A stretch of DNA of 64,000 nucleotides, from positions 1,116,001 through 1,180,000 of the forward strand of contig MU278352.1 of NCBI GenBank assembly GCA_022385755.1, read 5' to 3'. Source of the stretch: Trametopsis cervina. Taxonomy: Eukaryota; Basidiomycota; Agaricomycetes; Polyporales; Irpicaceae. The notes under the pieces were generated by a model. That model had not been told where the DNA came from, searched no databases, and worked only from the letters and a program-made list of their open reading frames with translations. Position numbers and translations under genes: made by a program. Below, in pieces: positions 34,887-47,537 of this stretch. Every line of letters starts with the position of its first letter. Position 1 is the stretch's first letter.

Positions 34887-36573
34887 GATTGGTTGAGGGC
34901 AGTAAGGTAGGGTATCGTCCGAGGGTGCAATTAAGACGATGTAGAGGTGGAATCTAGACGATACTGTCTACCAGCTTGCTCAGCAGCTGGGATTTCGTGA
35001 GAGCGGACGTTCGAGACGAAGGGGGACGTAGGAGAGAGCAGCAACCAGGGGAAAACAGCATCTGCAGCGTCTTGTGCAGGGAGCTGTTAAAGCTGTCACC
35101 GTGGGAAAGTTGAGACGCCCGCCTACAACGCGCCAATCAACGCATCTTGCGTTCAGCCATCAGACGAGTCTGCCACCGTTAACGCCTTCACCCTGCACGC
35201 TCATGACACAAAACACTCACTTTACAAACACCTCATTTCCAGCCTCGACTATCATCCTCCACAGCGACCGCCAATGTTCGTCTTTCGGTGTCCTCGAAAC
35301 AGCTCCACCGCAACGTCAAGGGCCCCTTCTTTGCTGTTCTCGCAGCCCGTACCGGTACCCTCGACACTGCTACCGCGGCTGCGGCTGTGTTCCGGAACCG
35401 CCTATCGTCTGTTCCCGTCGGATGCATCAAAACATCGCAATCTCGTAAGTTTATCGCTCGTGCGCAGACGAGACAAGAACAGCCACCCCAATCGATGCGC
35501 ATATATGCGCCCGGGGCAATATTCACAAAACAAAGTGCATCCGCCATGTAAAACTGCGCAGAACGGTCGCTGCACCCCGGAATCGGTGCATCACACATAG
35601 GGAGGCGATGACGTTGGTCGTCATATCGCTCTCATCCCAATTCACATTCTCTAGTGCTGTGAGTGCTGCTAGAACCCCGAGAATCATCCTTCCGCATGAT
35701 GTCGCTATCTAAACCCACTCCATCTATGCATCATCGGTTACATAGAACCATTCAGTTTCGCGTAATGCTGCGTTGCTGGCTTACTTTCGAGCGACTGTCA
35801 CTCCGTGGTTGAAGGTATGTGTATCGTCGCTCTCGCCCTGTGCTACAGAATGGCAGAACAGCGGCCACCGGACAGCTCATCAGCGCGCATCATGCATGAG
35901 ATATTGAGACAGTGTGCCGCGCCATGCACGACTTGACCTGACTTGATGTACGTGCTTAATACTTGAATCACATCGCTTTCGTGAGCTAACTGACATTGCG
36001 AACCAGTGGCGAGTGGTTACCCAACAATCTCGGCTGCCACAAACTGTTACGCCTTGCCGGCGGTGGCAAAGCCGGTCCGTCTGCCTGCACCACGTGCGAT
36101 ACTCCTCATCCCGCGAACTCATATTCAGACATTCGAGCTTTAGTCGTTGCTCCGGAGACTTGGGTAACTTGATTTTGCAGTTATAGATCCGGAAATGCAC
36201 ACTTTTCTCTGAATCCCAAAATCCATGTGGCAGACATCAAACGAAATGCAAGTCATGCAGAAGCTCAACGTGAAGTACTGCACAGATCATTGCATTGTTA
36301 TTTCTTTCCTCGCACCGGCCAACCCATACCCCGTCTGCAAAAATTGTCCCGTTGTGGTGCGGATGTGATCGGAGGGTCAATGAAACATCCATCATTCCAA
36401 CCCGCTCTCTTAGCCTTATCCAGAGATCTGGTGGCTCTAATGAATTTGAACACCGTGATATCATTGCATGGGGTACCGCAAATACAGTAGAGTTGCTACA
36501 GACGTACCGATAAAAACATAATGGAAATAATAAAGGCACAAATAAATGATGAAATGGAAACGATAGACCCTCG
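34887..36573. other. 1.7-kb region without a confident gene
   Basis: It lies between the sugar transporter start and the ABC transporter stop. Overlapping frames at 35074-35600 on both strands are the longest; the plus-strand one reads SSKQLHRNVKGPFFAVLAAR and then alanine-rich sequence. I recognise none of them. The first few hundred bases should contain the sugar-transporter promoter. Confidence 0.4.
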
Positions 36574-39279
36574 CTATGAAGCCGAACCCGAAGCCAAGAG
36601 ATCTTCATCCGAGTTAACGAAAGCTTTTGCTTGCACATCATACAATTTGCGATACTCCCCTCCTAGGGCCATAAGTTCGATGTGGGTCCCGACCTCGACG
36701 AGCTCTCCATCTTTCATACATCTGCCAAGCCGTCAGAATCTATCTTCCATGCTCACTTGTGGTGACAGTAGTGTACTTACAAGATCTGATCTGCGAGCTT
36801 GGTGAGATACCCAAATCTGTGCGAGATGAACACCATTGTCTTTCCGGTCCTATGCTCGCGGAGCTTCTCAAATAGCTCGTATTCGCCAATTGGGTCGATC
36901 GCTGCGCTGGGTTCGTCGGCCACAACCAACTTGGTCCGCGGGGACAACAGTCGCATGAAGGTTCGCGCACTAGGAGCAGCAGCAGACATGAGTATTTGGA
37001 ATTGTACTCCTGCAGCGCAAAGATACTCACGCTACCAGTCGCTGTTTCTCGCCGCCTGCAATGCACAATCCGTCAGGCATCAATCACGACATACGATGAT
37101 ATCAACTCACCAGAAACCATCGCACTCATCTGAAATCCGTTCGCAAAGTCCGCGAGAGGTCCCTCCGGGAGCTCGCCCATTCTGAAGCATGTCTTCAAAC
37201 TCGCCAGACTATGTTCGTACCGATCAGCTAGCTTGTCAATGAAATTCGCAGCGCCGCCCAGAGACGCCGCCTCCCGTATAAGGCCCATGTTGTGTCTGCT
37301 GCCGTGATCCCCGAGGCCAATATTTTCCGCGATCGTGAGAGGGAACAGTCTGTGATCTTGCGTGAGCGAAGCTGTCGCCTGAGAGAGGTCACTGCGCTTG
37401 TAGAACGAGGTTTTGACGCCATCGACAAGAATTTCGCCCGTGTTGGGTTGACAAAGGCCCGTGAGGAGTCTAGCCAGAGAGGACTTGCCACTGCCGTTTT
37501 GGCCTACTATGACAGTCAGAGAGGACGGCTTGAGAGTAAACGAGACATTCTTGAGAGCATAGTGGGCCGAGTCGTTATCTTGCGGGGATGGGTACCGGAA
37601 ACTTACGCCACTATAAAGACGTATCAGATGTGAAGCCGACATGTAGGTTATTAAAAGTGGATACGCACCTGACTTCAATGCCCATTCCTGAGATGTTTGA
37701 GTTGGCAGGAGACGGATAAGGCAAAAGGTGCTGATGGGTATCCTGTTGACTCTGGAAGGTATCTAGCTTGTCGTACAGGACCTGTATATCTGTCAGCTGG
37801 CGGTACAAGCGCGATGATCCCATAGACAAGGAAGCAAAGGCTCCCTGTAAAGCGTAGGAGGTCTGTTCGACAACGAGAGCGGAGGCAATCGTCACACCAC
37901 CGGAATAGAGTAAAGTGTGAGTTGCGACATAAATCTAGCGGATATTGCATTAAGCTGAGCGTCATCGATGGTAATGGTGATATACTTACCAAAGGCAGGG
38001 GGCCAAGTATCTCCGAGACCGTGCTTGCCGTGACAGCACTGCTCAGCATGAATGAATACGGCGCGCGGTCGGAAACTCCACGCAAAGCCAATCGAGCGCG
38101 TTCGTACTCTATGTGGTCCTTGTTTAGGATATGTGATAGACATTGCCAGTTTCCGACTCACCGGATAAGAGAAAGTCGGTCAGGGTGCAAGCCGCAATTT
38201 CCTTCGCGAAATACGGATCCATTGCGATCTTCCACATTGAATTCATACGTTCGTAGACTTCGTCATGGATATAAGCGAAGTATGCTAGAATTGATGGCCA
38301 TTAATTCAAAGGCGGATGAAAGGTGGCTACAGGAGACTCACGCTTCGAAAATAGATCGTCGATGAACACCAGGTTGTAGATGGGCTTTGCAAGGCAAACT
38401 ATGAAGAACGTCTTCCCATCTTCGCGCGACCAAGCTAGAGTAAATAGGACAACTAGCTGACTCAAAACGGCCAAGACATATTGCGCCACTTCTAAGATGT
38501 CGAAAAGCAAGGCCGATGCTTGGGGCGGCGCCATGGAAGGCACAGGGTTCTCTGCAAATGCAATGTAATGTCAGATGAAGCGGCACAAACAGCCAAACTT
38601 ACCACTGGAGAAATCAAAGGCGTCCTGAAGGTCCGTACAGTGGACTGATAGGCACATTAGTACGTCAGCGGGAACGAACACGACACTAGAATGACGGTTC
38701 CTTACTCTCTAACAGATGCTGCTGAAAGTATAGCCTAACCTGAGTCTCCAGGACTTCGTCAGCGGTCGCTCTGTAGGTCAAATATTAGGAGGGTGTCTTT
38801 CGTAACTCAAGGTGAGCACCTACGTCCATCTGCGCCATAAAGCGATGGTGATAGTAAGGACCACGCGGGCGACGAGAGTGAGAAAGATAGCGCGACGATC
38901 AGGTGTGCCACTCGAAAGCCCGGCCTCCACCTGGTCATAAGATTCGTGAGCATAGATGTCGAGATGATACATTGAACTAACCCACCAAGTTGAAGATTTG
39001 GGCGGAGAGGTACATAAGCAGCGATTGCTCAATCCCACCGAGGCATCGACCAAGCATGCATATGACCAAGGCCATTGGGTCCACGGAATACACGTCGCGG
39101 AAGAAGCGTAAGAGGGGCGTGTCTCTGAGCTGTTGTAAACGGTCCATATTACCACTACTCCATCGCGAAGACTTGCGGGTTGAGTCTTGGTACAAGATGC
39201 GCCACAAGCCATATTGCGTGGATTTGAGAAGTGGATGCGAGAGCCGCGAGGCTTGAGTCTGTCCAGGATGGGTCCCCAT
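36574..39279 (-). CDS. Half-size ABC transporter (ABC membrane + ATPase domain)
   Basis: The N-terminal part (38850-39279) reads MGTHPGQTQASRLSHPLLKS, then LRFFRDVYSVDPMALVICM followed by LGRCLGGIEQSLLMYLSAQI, the first membrane segments. More membrane exons continue to about 37900. The ATPase domain shows Walker A (VGQNGSGKSSLARLL), a Q-loop region (SLTQDHRLFPLTIAENIGLG), the signature MVSGGEKQRLVA, split by an intron and read VSGGE instead of LSGGQ, Walker B (TKLVVADEPSAAIDP) and the switch histidine (VFISHRFGYL). It ends MKDGELVEVGTHIELM and DEDLLASGSAS. One membrane domain plus one ATPase domain means it acts as a dimer. Substrate and location are unknown. About twelve short introns make exon edges in the membrane part approximate. 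Confidence 0.88.
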
Positions 39280-40362
39280 ATTGTAGACGAGAAGTAGAGA
39301 GAGGTGATGACATGGCAATCTGTCTTTACGACTTTATATATATCGCCAAATGCCTATACGCCACGCCTATATGGTATCACAGGGCAAGATACTCGGATAT
39401 CCCCCATCTTGTTCTGGAGACGAGGCTCCCTAGCGAAAGGGGATGAGTGAGTGCCATGGCCTTTGTGTCGAGGCGATGAGCGGCGTGACCGAGCGGGTGC
39501 GGTGCTCATGACGGGGCGGAGAATAAAAAATGAGCCTTCGTCTATAGATCATGGCCCGCTGGTTTGGGAAGCAGAGGGCCCAGAAGTGGAATAGCGCACC
39601 CTGTGGCGAACGGGCGCGGTCGGGGTTGAAGTATGTCGTTCTGTCGTGCGCCCTTAGTATAACGCCACGCGGTTGCCATGGGTGGTTCGCGGGACAAACT
39701 GAGAGAGGGTGTAATTTCGGAAGGCACCAGCAGCAGGCTACCGTGCGACTTAGACGTGCAAGGCGATGATCGTGAAGTTTTGTGTATCGTAACTCTTTCC
39801 AAAGGGTGCCAAAGACCTGGCACCTGGAGCTTTCCTCGAAGGTGCTAGCGTCGAGTCTGACTCTGAATCCACGAAGATATCGGGCCTTCAGAGTGCAGAA
39901 GGCTATCTTCGTAATCGCCGGCGTGTAGCCATGGCCTTGCCACCTGTTTGCAGCTGCAGCCACGGTGACTGAGACCCATTGCCACCATGGGGCGAAGCTC
40001 GCCATCCTGTGACTGTTGTCCCTGACTGCGCATTGCTTCCGCTGTTCAGCAACGAAGGCCCTTCCATATAATCAGCACAGTATCCTTCTGGAGGCTGCGT
40101 ATAGGGTCAATGTACTTGCCTTCCCACTGCTGTGCTACTCTCCTAGGGTAACGACTATCATCGTGTTGCAATGTGACCGAATCAACGCGTCGTGTACCCG
40201 CCTTGACGGCCGAGGTGTATGTGGAATTGTTCTACCAGTTGTGGTAACACCAGTGATGCAGCGCCAGCCTGAGAGGAACATGCGTTCTTCTAGGCCGAAA
40301 CCGTCATCTCAGGGAAGTCGGAGTTTTGTGGCGTCTAGTAAAGCGGGGCAGCTACACTACCG
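39280..40362. other. 1.1-kb region without a confident gene
   Basis: It contains the upstream region of the ABC gene. A 191-codon minus-strand frame at 39430-40005 is rich in Arg, His and Trp and has no recognisable motif, so it is not called as a gene. Confidence 0.4.
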
Positions 40363-40593
40363 GACGAATCAAACATTGATGTGACAATTTTTCGGAAATC
40401 ATGTGTGTCATGTCACCCAGGCGTCAGGGAAACATCGTCCGAACATTGAATAAACACTGGAAGTCAAACATTTGTCCAATGTTTGGGATTTAAGGCGCCA
40501 TGCCGGCGACTAAAATGGCAGCGCGTGAGAGGAAAAAGTGTACCCAGCAGGAATAGAACCCTGTGCACGCCACCCACTTTAACCACTGCACTA
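40363..40593 (+). repeat. Left arm of the foldback element
   Basis: Imperfect inverted copy of 40866-41110. On the minus strand it reads as a tRNA-like head (box A TAGTGCAGTGG, then GGGTTCTATTCC) followed by a tail running outward to the element end. Confidence 0.68.
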
Positions 40594-40865
40594 CAGCGGC
40601 TTACAACAGCTATACAGTACATAGTTTATATACCCCCACCACACTCAGTTACCTGAAACCTATTTTGACAAGTCCCCATTATACAGTAGAGCTGCTCATA
40701 CCTGGCATACAATTCCATATGCTTTACCTGTATCATAAATATATATCTTATAAAAGCTGGCTGAACTAGGTTAAAGCAGCATCCACAAGAGCCATTGATA
40801 CTTTAGACAAGTCTCTCATAGTCAGTAAAAGGGGATATATATTTAGTAGCAACTGTTCTTCTCAA

Positions 40866-41110
40866 GCCACTGTAGTGCAGTGGTAATAGTAGGTGGCGGC
40901 TATGCTGTGCCCGAGTTCTATTCCGGTGGAGTGCACTTTTTCTCCTGCGCGCTCCTATTTTAGTCGCCGGCGTCACGCCTCAAATCTCAAACATTGGACA
41001 GATGTTTTTTCGGATAATGTCGTTCCCATGTTCAGCCGATGTTTGACTGATGTTGCACTTACCTCAGACCAACGTCACACATGCTATGTCACACCGATGT
41101 TTGATTCGTC
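40866..41110 (-). repeat. Right arm of the foldback element
   Basis: Imperfect inverted copy of the left arm. On the plus strand it starts AGCCACTGTAGTGCAGTGG (box A underlies TAGTGCAGTGG), has GAGTTCTATTCC as a box-B-like site about 50 nt later, and ends GTTTGATTCGTC. Confidence 0.68.
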
Positions 41111-41281
41111 TGGGCGTGTAATGATCGGGAGGCACGAAAGAGTCACGAAAGCTGCCTTGGGAGACTGAAGGCAGGAGAATTCAGGAAAATCATCAGATGG
41201 GAATACATACAATACAAGGTCGCCATAACCAAAACTGTGAATGAGATACACAATAGAGTGGCACAAAAAGAAACAAAATAC

Positions 41282-41369
41282 TGGCCAACGCCGGGGTCGA
41301 ACCGACGACCTTGGCGTCACGTTTACGTAAGTATTAGCACCACGCTCTAACCAACTGAGCTAGTCGGCC
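41282..41369 (-). tRNA. tRNA-Ile (anticodon AAU) with a 14-nt intron
   Basis: On the minus strand the acceptor stem GGCCGAC pairs with GTTGGCC. The D arm is GCTC-AGTTGGTTA-GAGC, the anticodon stem is TGGTG/CGCCA with loop CTAATA.A, the T arm is GTCGG-TTCGACC-CCGGC, and the discriminator base is A. The anticodon AAU gives isoleucine. A 14-nt insertion follows position 37, the standard site for tRNA introns. All stems pair with only G-U wobbles, so the gene looks functional. Confidence 0.95.
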
Positions 41370-41537
41370 ATGTAAGCAGTTAATGTTATATTGGTGAACA
41401 GTGCGCTTCAATTGACGTATTTCAACATCAACGCTTCCAGGTAGCAATGCAAGCTCGGACGCTCGCTACACACTACGTGTTACGCGAAAATTAGAGAAAT
41501 ATCAATTAGGTCACGACGGTAAATTATATAGATCGCC

Positions 41538-42909
41538 TCACAGGCCCCCTGCGACTTCCAAAACGATAGGACAATGATCAGAAGCACCGTAAATCTCACT
41601 CCGAATCTCACACATTTTCACTTTCTCCACGATACGTTCGCTCGCTACGACTGGTGAATCTATCGTCAGTAATGAAGGTACGCTAAACACACTGTTAGAC
41701 ACACATGTATCCAATCTCCAGCCAATACCCTTTCGGCGACAGTCGAAGCGGTAAGAAAAGTAGGTGTAGTGGCGCAGGTCCGGGTGAAGATGCCGCCAAA
41801 CATCCACCATATTCTTTGCTCCCGTTTTCTCCGCATTGGGGGGCTCAAGAATGCGCGCAAATGCTGTTGTTTCGGCCTCTGTATAACCGGCTGATTTATT
41901 CCAATTTGGCTTCGGATTTGTGAGATCTTCATAGGAATGAGAACAAGATTGCTCCAAGCTCAGTAAACATACCCATCGCTGTTGGAGCTACATTTAGGTC
42001 GCCTGTCCATATGACCGGCTTCTTCTTATCCAGCTCGTGTATGTATTTCTCGAAATGTTCGTTCCATTCGTTCTTCTTGTCAAGAGTCTGGGCATAAGCG
42101 TGAGAAAGGCTCTTATACGACGAATAATACTCCCCGACCTTCAATCCTGCACCAGCGTTGACGACGTATGTGCCCACAACATAGGTATTCTCGAATTCCA
42201 GTGTCACAATTCGGCCTTTAACGATGGTTTCGTCCGGATGACCAGGTAACGTCAAATCTACAGATATCGGTTTCACTTTACACAGAATGGCTGTTCCGGC
42301 TGTCATCAAAGCATGAAATTAAACGCAATATTATGCATGAAAGGAGAAGCCCTACAATACGTCTTCTTCGTCGAAATAGACCAGTAGCGATGCGGGTATC
42401 GTTTGGTAAGGACAGGGTCCAAAGGTGGGTCATTAACCTATCACCGTCATATCAACAATTTGCTTGAGTGGAGTATGCCGGGCGACTGACCTTGGTCTCA
42501 GTTAATATGAGCACGTCCGCATCCTCGGCTTCCACGTAGTGTTTGAAGCCCTACCCAGAATTAGTTCATGTGCTGTAAACTAATTTCGGTTGCATACCTT
42601 CTTCGAGGCCGCAGCCAGACCGCAGATGTTCCAGCTTGCAATTCTGAGTGCGCCTTCATGCTTCGGCGCGAAATTGATTGTTACGGGAAGCACTTTGTTC
42701 GTGGGTTGTCCATTGGGACTAACATCCGAAACTTCGCCAGACTTTGTCTTCGCCTTCTTCGACTTAGACGGCGCAGGCTCAGAGCCAGAATCCTCATCAT
42801 CCGAAGACGCGGCCTTTCGCTTCTTGCTATCAGAGGACTTCGAAGGCTTCACTGCTGGCCGTTCTTCCGCAACCTCCTCGCTCTTCGCCGCAGCTCGTTT
42901 AGGAGGCAT
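41538..42909 (-). CDS. AP endonuclease / exodeoxyribonuclease III family
   Basis: These enzymes cut the DNA backbone at abasic sites in base excision repair. A lysine-rich N-terminal extension (MPPKRAAAKSEEVAEER, KKRKAASSDDEDSG) has NLS-like clusters. The EEP domain shows IASWNICGL (metal/catalytic Asn), VLILTETK (Glu), GTYVVNAGAGLK, IWTGDLNVAP (Asp, Asn), a region YTYFSYRFDCRRKGIGWRLD and YGASDHCPI (catalytic Asp-His pair). All active-site residues of the APE1/ExoIII type are present. There is no C-terminal GRF zinc finger as in Apn2, so it is closer to APE1. Length is about 360 residues with several short introns. It lies in a minus-strand series with the transhydrogenase and aldolase genes. 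Confidence 0.93.
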
Positions 42910-43223
42910 CTGAAGCACGCTCAGGGAATGAAAGCAGAGCCGGCTAGGCCCGATCCCAACCAAGCGAACAGATGGCGTCGCGCGAGCAAACCCACGACAG
43001 ACAGACCAGGCTCTGAGAGAGAGGGTTGTCATCAGCAATACTGGCGCACGAGGCACGACCGTGATGTTGCTTCGACGCGTTACGTAACGCGTCAATGTCA
43101 CACAATCCATGAACAGTCGGGTCACTCTTCGCGTGGAAGCACATATCATACATACAACAGGAATACACAACAAGAGTACATCCAAAAACTATTTTACACC
43201 AAGCACAACCTCTGAGTCTTTCC

Positions 43224-46200
43224 TCATGCTCCCCGCACGTCCAAGCCTTGCTTGATTGCTGAACGGGCGTCGGCAAAATTATTAGAGCGGGTAACGCGGC
43301 GAACGCACCTTCACACGAATCCTTCGCATCGCCGAACAACATCTTCGTTCCGGGCATATAGAACATCGGGTTTGGAACATCCGCTGGAGGGGCAAGTCAT
43401 GAATGATGAAGCGGATATTGGAGTCGCAGACACTTACCGTATCCACTGGCCATGCCTCTCTTCATCACAATAACCTGTTTACTCTTCCATGCCTGCAATA
43501 CGGGCATGCCGGCAATAGGAGAGCCAGGTTCCAGTGCGATCGGGTTGACGGTGTCATTCGCGCCAATGACCAGTGTTACATCAGTCTCGCCGAAGTCGTC
43601 GTTGATTTCATCCATCTCCAACACAACTGTGAACGAAAGTTAGTCTGACAGTGCGGATCTCAAAGAACCCCCAAACGCCGCAGGTGACTTACTGTCGTAC
43701 GGAACAGAAGCTTCTGCCAACAACACATTGCACTGACCAGGCATTCTATGGCATCAAATGAGCACCGCCTGCCAATAAAACCTCAGCCTGATACTCACCT
43801 GCCAGCAACGGGGTGGATAGCAAACCGCACATTCACACCTCTAGCACGCAACGTGGAAACGATCTCAGCGATCGCGAATTGGGCCTTCGCCACGGCCATT
43901 CCATATCCGACAACCTACAAGACGTAAAGTGGTCAGCATGCTCACCGATCTCTAGAGGAGTATTCATACAAAGATGACGTTGTCTGCGTTGCTGAGTGCT
44001 TCCACGGTCTCGTCGATATTGGCCTTCGTGATCTGGCCCTCAATCTTGTAGTCTGATTGAGCGGCTGTTGATCCGATTCCGCCGAAGAGAACGTTAGTCA
44101 AGGTCCTGTTCATGGCGACACACTGTTGAACGTGAGTAAGGATGCTCCTGATGAGAAGTGAGACTCGCCGCTCACCATGATGTATGAAAGAATAGATCCG
44201 CTGACGCCGATGAGCGAGCCAACTGTCGTCAACAATGGGTTGTCCAACATAAAGCCTGCGATGCCCGTTAGAAAACTCCCCAGGCAGTACAATATTTCTC
44301 ACCCTCGGCGACCAGTGCAAATCCAGAATACGCATTCAGTACAGTAATCACGACAGCTGAGATACAAACATTAGCCCGCACTCTGCAAATGTTTCACCTG
44401 AACTCACGCATGTCAGCACCCCCGATGGCAGCGGTTGTAGTAAACCCTTTGATGAAGCTCAAAACAGCGTTAGCTCCTAAATACGCCGCGGCTACAGCAG
44501 GTACCGCAGGTGCTGCCATCACGAACGCCCCAAGCCCAGCTATGTTTGTAGCCAAGAGTGAACCGTTGATCAAATGGCGCCCGGGGAGATGTAGAGGCCT
44601 GGATGACATCTTCCCTGCCAGCTTGAAGAATGCGACCACCGATCCTGTAAAGGTTACACCACCTAACGCACAGGTGTAAGATGGTTACTGGCATTATTTC
44701 GGAGTTTGCTTACCAATAAGGACACCGAGGTAGGCAGTAACAAGGTGCAGTGTTGAGGCATGGCTGGGATCCGACATGACGCTGGCGATACTCGTCAACA
44801 CAGCAGCAAGACCAACCACTGAGTGTAAGGCTGCGACCATCTGCGGAAGCTCAATGGCTGTGATACGGCGACCAATCAAAGTGCCAATTCCTCCGCCCAT
44901 GGCAGCAACCATTGCGAATTGAATCAGAGTTTCCGGAGAGAAGCCAACAGCTGCGAGAGATGCAAGGATGCCAGAAGCTATGGGTATTGGTCAGTATTGC
45001 ATTCGGAGTTCTGACAAACATGTAGAGTGCGACATACCAACACCGAGTATACCGAGAATGTTGCCTTGTCGTGCTGTCGCTTGCGATGCAAGCCCCGAAA
45101 GGGATCCTGGAAACCTGTCAAAGACTACCCTGACGCTGCGAACCGGAAGTGCGTACCAATGCAAAGTAGACTACTAGTCAGATAGCCAGCCTGTACGAGA
45201 CCCGCCATACCCGTGCTCGCTGCGACCAAGAATCCGCCTGTGAAAACGATTGCGGGGACACCGTATAGCCAGTTGTACTCCGGAGGGTCGGTAGGACCTG
45301 TAGATTTAAGGAGAGTGAGATATAGGTATCCTGAAAGATGTGAATAACACATACGCTTGAACATATCAAGCATGCGCTTTGTGATGACGAACCCTCCGGC
45401 AACGTTCACGCTCGCGAGGAGTACGGAGAGGGCTCCGAGTACTTGGGGGATATTCCCAGGAACGTAACCTCCGCCCATGACATACAATCCACCAATACCA
45501 ACCATACCTGTGTGTAACCCGTCAACACTATCTTCGCTCGAGAGCGAGAAAACGCACCTGAAATCGCGTTTGTGACCGACATCAGCGGTGAATGTAACGC
45601 AGGCGCGACGCCCCAAACAACACGATATCCAATCATACCCGCCAGGCCAAACGTGAAGAACTGGCTCATGAACGCAGGACCTGCAAGTTTTCCGAGTGCC
45701 ACCGCCGAGCCCATACCCGCGGTAATCGTCGCTACATCATGTTTCGCCTTCTGCCATGGGGTGATCGCGACGACTTCAGCCTCCTTCTGTGCGACGGGAG
45801 CTGCAACTGGAGGTGGCGCGGGACGAGGGGCGGGTGGGATGATTTCGCCTTTGTGAACGACGATGGAGCCACGGACGACTTCGTCTTCGAGATTGATGGC
45901 GAAATTGCCCTCGCTTCCGATGGACAGAAGGAACTTGGTAATGTTGTTAGAGTAAAGAGTCGAGGACTGCGTTGGCAGTCTGGAGGGAAAATCGGTGTAA
46001 CCTATTCATAAAAACTCGTTAGGCGCTGAAACGGCAGGGAGAGATGAGGTACTCGCCGATGACTGTAACACCCTTGTAGTTGTACAACTCTCCAGGCTTC
46101 GTTACAGCGCAGTTACCTCCAGTCTCTGCAGCCAAGTCGACGATGACAGAACCTTGTTTCATAGCAGAGACCATCTGGAGGCATTCTGTCAATATTTTCA

Positions 46201-47537
46201 CTACGAAATCGAACTATCAAGACACGAACCTCCTCCGTGATGAGTTTTGGTGCAGGCCTGCCCGGAATGAGTGCCTACAACGCGCTATCATTTAGGGTGC
46301 TGAGCGGACTAAAGAGGAGGAACTCACAGTAGTAATGATAATATCGACGTCCTTGGCCTGTTCCATGAAAAGAGCCATTTCGGCTTCAATGAACTCCTTA
46401 GACATGACCTTGGCGTAACCTCCACCTCCTTCACCGGACTCCTGGACAGTGACCTCCAGGAATTCCGCACCCAAAGACTGTACTTGCTCGCGAGCAGCAG
46501 AGCGAGTATCGAAACCACGAACGATAGCACCCATGCGACGAGCAGTCGCAATAGCAGACAGTCCAGCTACTCCAGCACCAATGACAAGAACCTTAGTAGG
46601 TGGTATTTTACTGATAGAAAAAGGATCAGTCTCAAACGCGCGAACGTGAAGACCATGGCTTACCCAGCAGCAGTAACCTGACCAGTCAGGAAACGTCCGA
46701 AATGGTTGGCGGCCTCAAGTACAGCTTTATAACCAGCGATGTTCGCCATAGAGCTGGGATAAACGTCAGCACGCGTTAGAAGAGAAGTAGAGCTCTGCAA
46801 AGACGCGACACACCTCAATGCATCAAACACCTGTGCCCTAGATATCCTGGGTATCATCTCCATCGCGAACGCGGTGGCCTTCTTTTCGGCGAGCGCATCT
46901 ACGATCTCCTTGTTTTGGTTGGGATACAAGAAGGACACGACGGTCGCGCCCTCCTTTATATGCTGGATCTCCTGCCCAAACACGGGTGGTCGCACTTTCA
47001 GGAGAATATCCGACGATTTGAACAGCTCGTCTCTATCAACCAGGATCGCGCCTGCCGCACGATATTGTTCATCTAAGAACTGCGCGTGGGCACCGGCTGA
47101 TCGTTCCACGAGAACTCTAGAGAACCCCTTCTTCAACAAGACACCGGTGTTCTGAGGTGTGAGCGCGACGCGTTGTTCGTTTGGGTATATCTCGAGCGGC
47201 ACGCCAACCGTCAATGAAGAGTATGGTATACCTGCGAATAAGATGTTTGTGACTCTGATTCTTATTGTTGAAGATGTTACTCACTAGTGATCTCAGGCTT
47301 TGAGGTAGCACCATCGCTGCTACTGCTAACGCTCGCTTTCTGCTCGTTTTTCGTCGCGGAGGACACATGGAAGCTGCGAATCGAGAGAACAACTTGACAC
47401 GGAGTGTCGTCAATACCAAAGACGCCACGTTACTTCTACTCTGTGAGAACCAGCATACCTTGTCTCCGCGGAAAGCTCGTACCGCTCCCTGCGTGCCAAT
47501 TGAGGGCCACCAACGGCCTCAGCGAGCAACGCAACAT
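43224..47537 (-). CDS. NNT: Mitochondrial proton-translocating NAD(P) transhydrogenase
   Basis: The enzyme couples hydride transfer between NADH and NADP+ to proton flow across the inner mitochondrial membrane. A presequence [20 protein letters not shown] and, across a short intron, [16 protein letters not shown] is basic and lacks acids, typical for matrix import. Domain I follows: [18 protein letters not shown], the NAD-binding [20 protein letters not shown], and [20 protein letters not shown]. Then come domain II helices ([39 protein letters not shown] and many others), and NADP-binding domain [56 protein letters not shown], ending [10 protein letters not shown]. All three domains sit in one chain as in animals. 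The start at 47537 is chosen because it yields the presequence. Confidence 0.95.

Larger units (their letters stand above)
40363..41110. mobile_element. Foldback (long inverted repeat) element with tRNA-like arms
   Basis: Both ends begin GACGAATCAAACAT when read inward, and the two arms (about 230-245 bp each) align along their length with roughly three quarters or more identity, including the blocks GTCCAATGTTTG and GCCGGCGACTAAAAT. A 270-bp AT-rich centre separates them. Each arm carries a pol III box A (TAGTGCAGTGG) and a box-B-like site (GTTCTATTCC). No open frame fits a transposase, so the element is non-autonomous. No flanking target duplication is obvious. Confidence 0.7.

Noticed and set aside
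39430..40005. 191-codon minus-strand frame upstream of the ABC gene
   Set aside because: The composition is rich in Arg, His and Trp, no motif is recognisable, and other frames are open over the same stretch.
40363..41110. Functional tRNA genes in the foldback arms
   Set aside because: Box A and a near box B are present, but the acceptor and anticodon stems do not pair, so they are tRNA-like heads, not tRNA genes.
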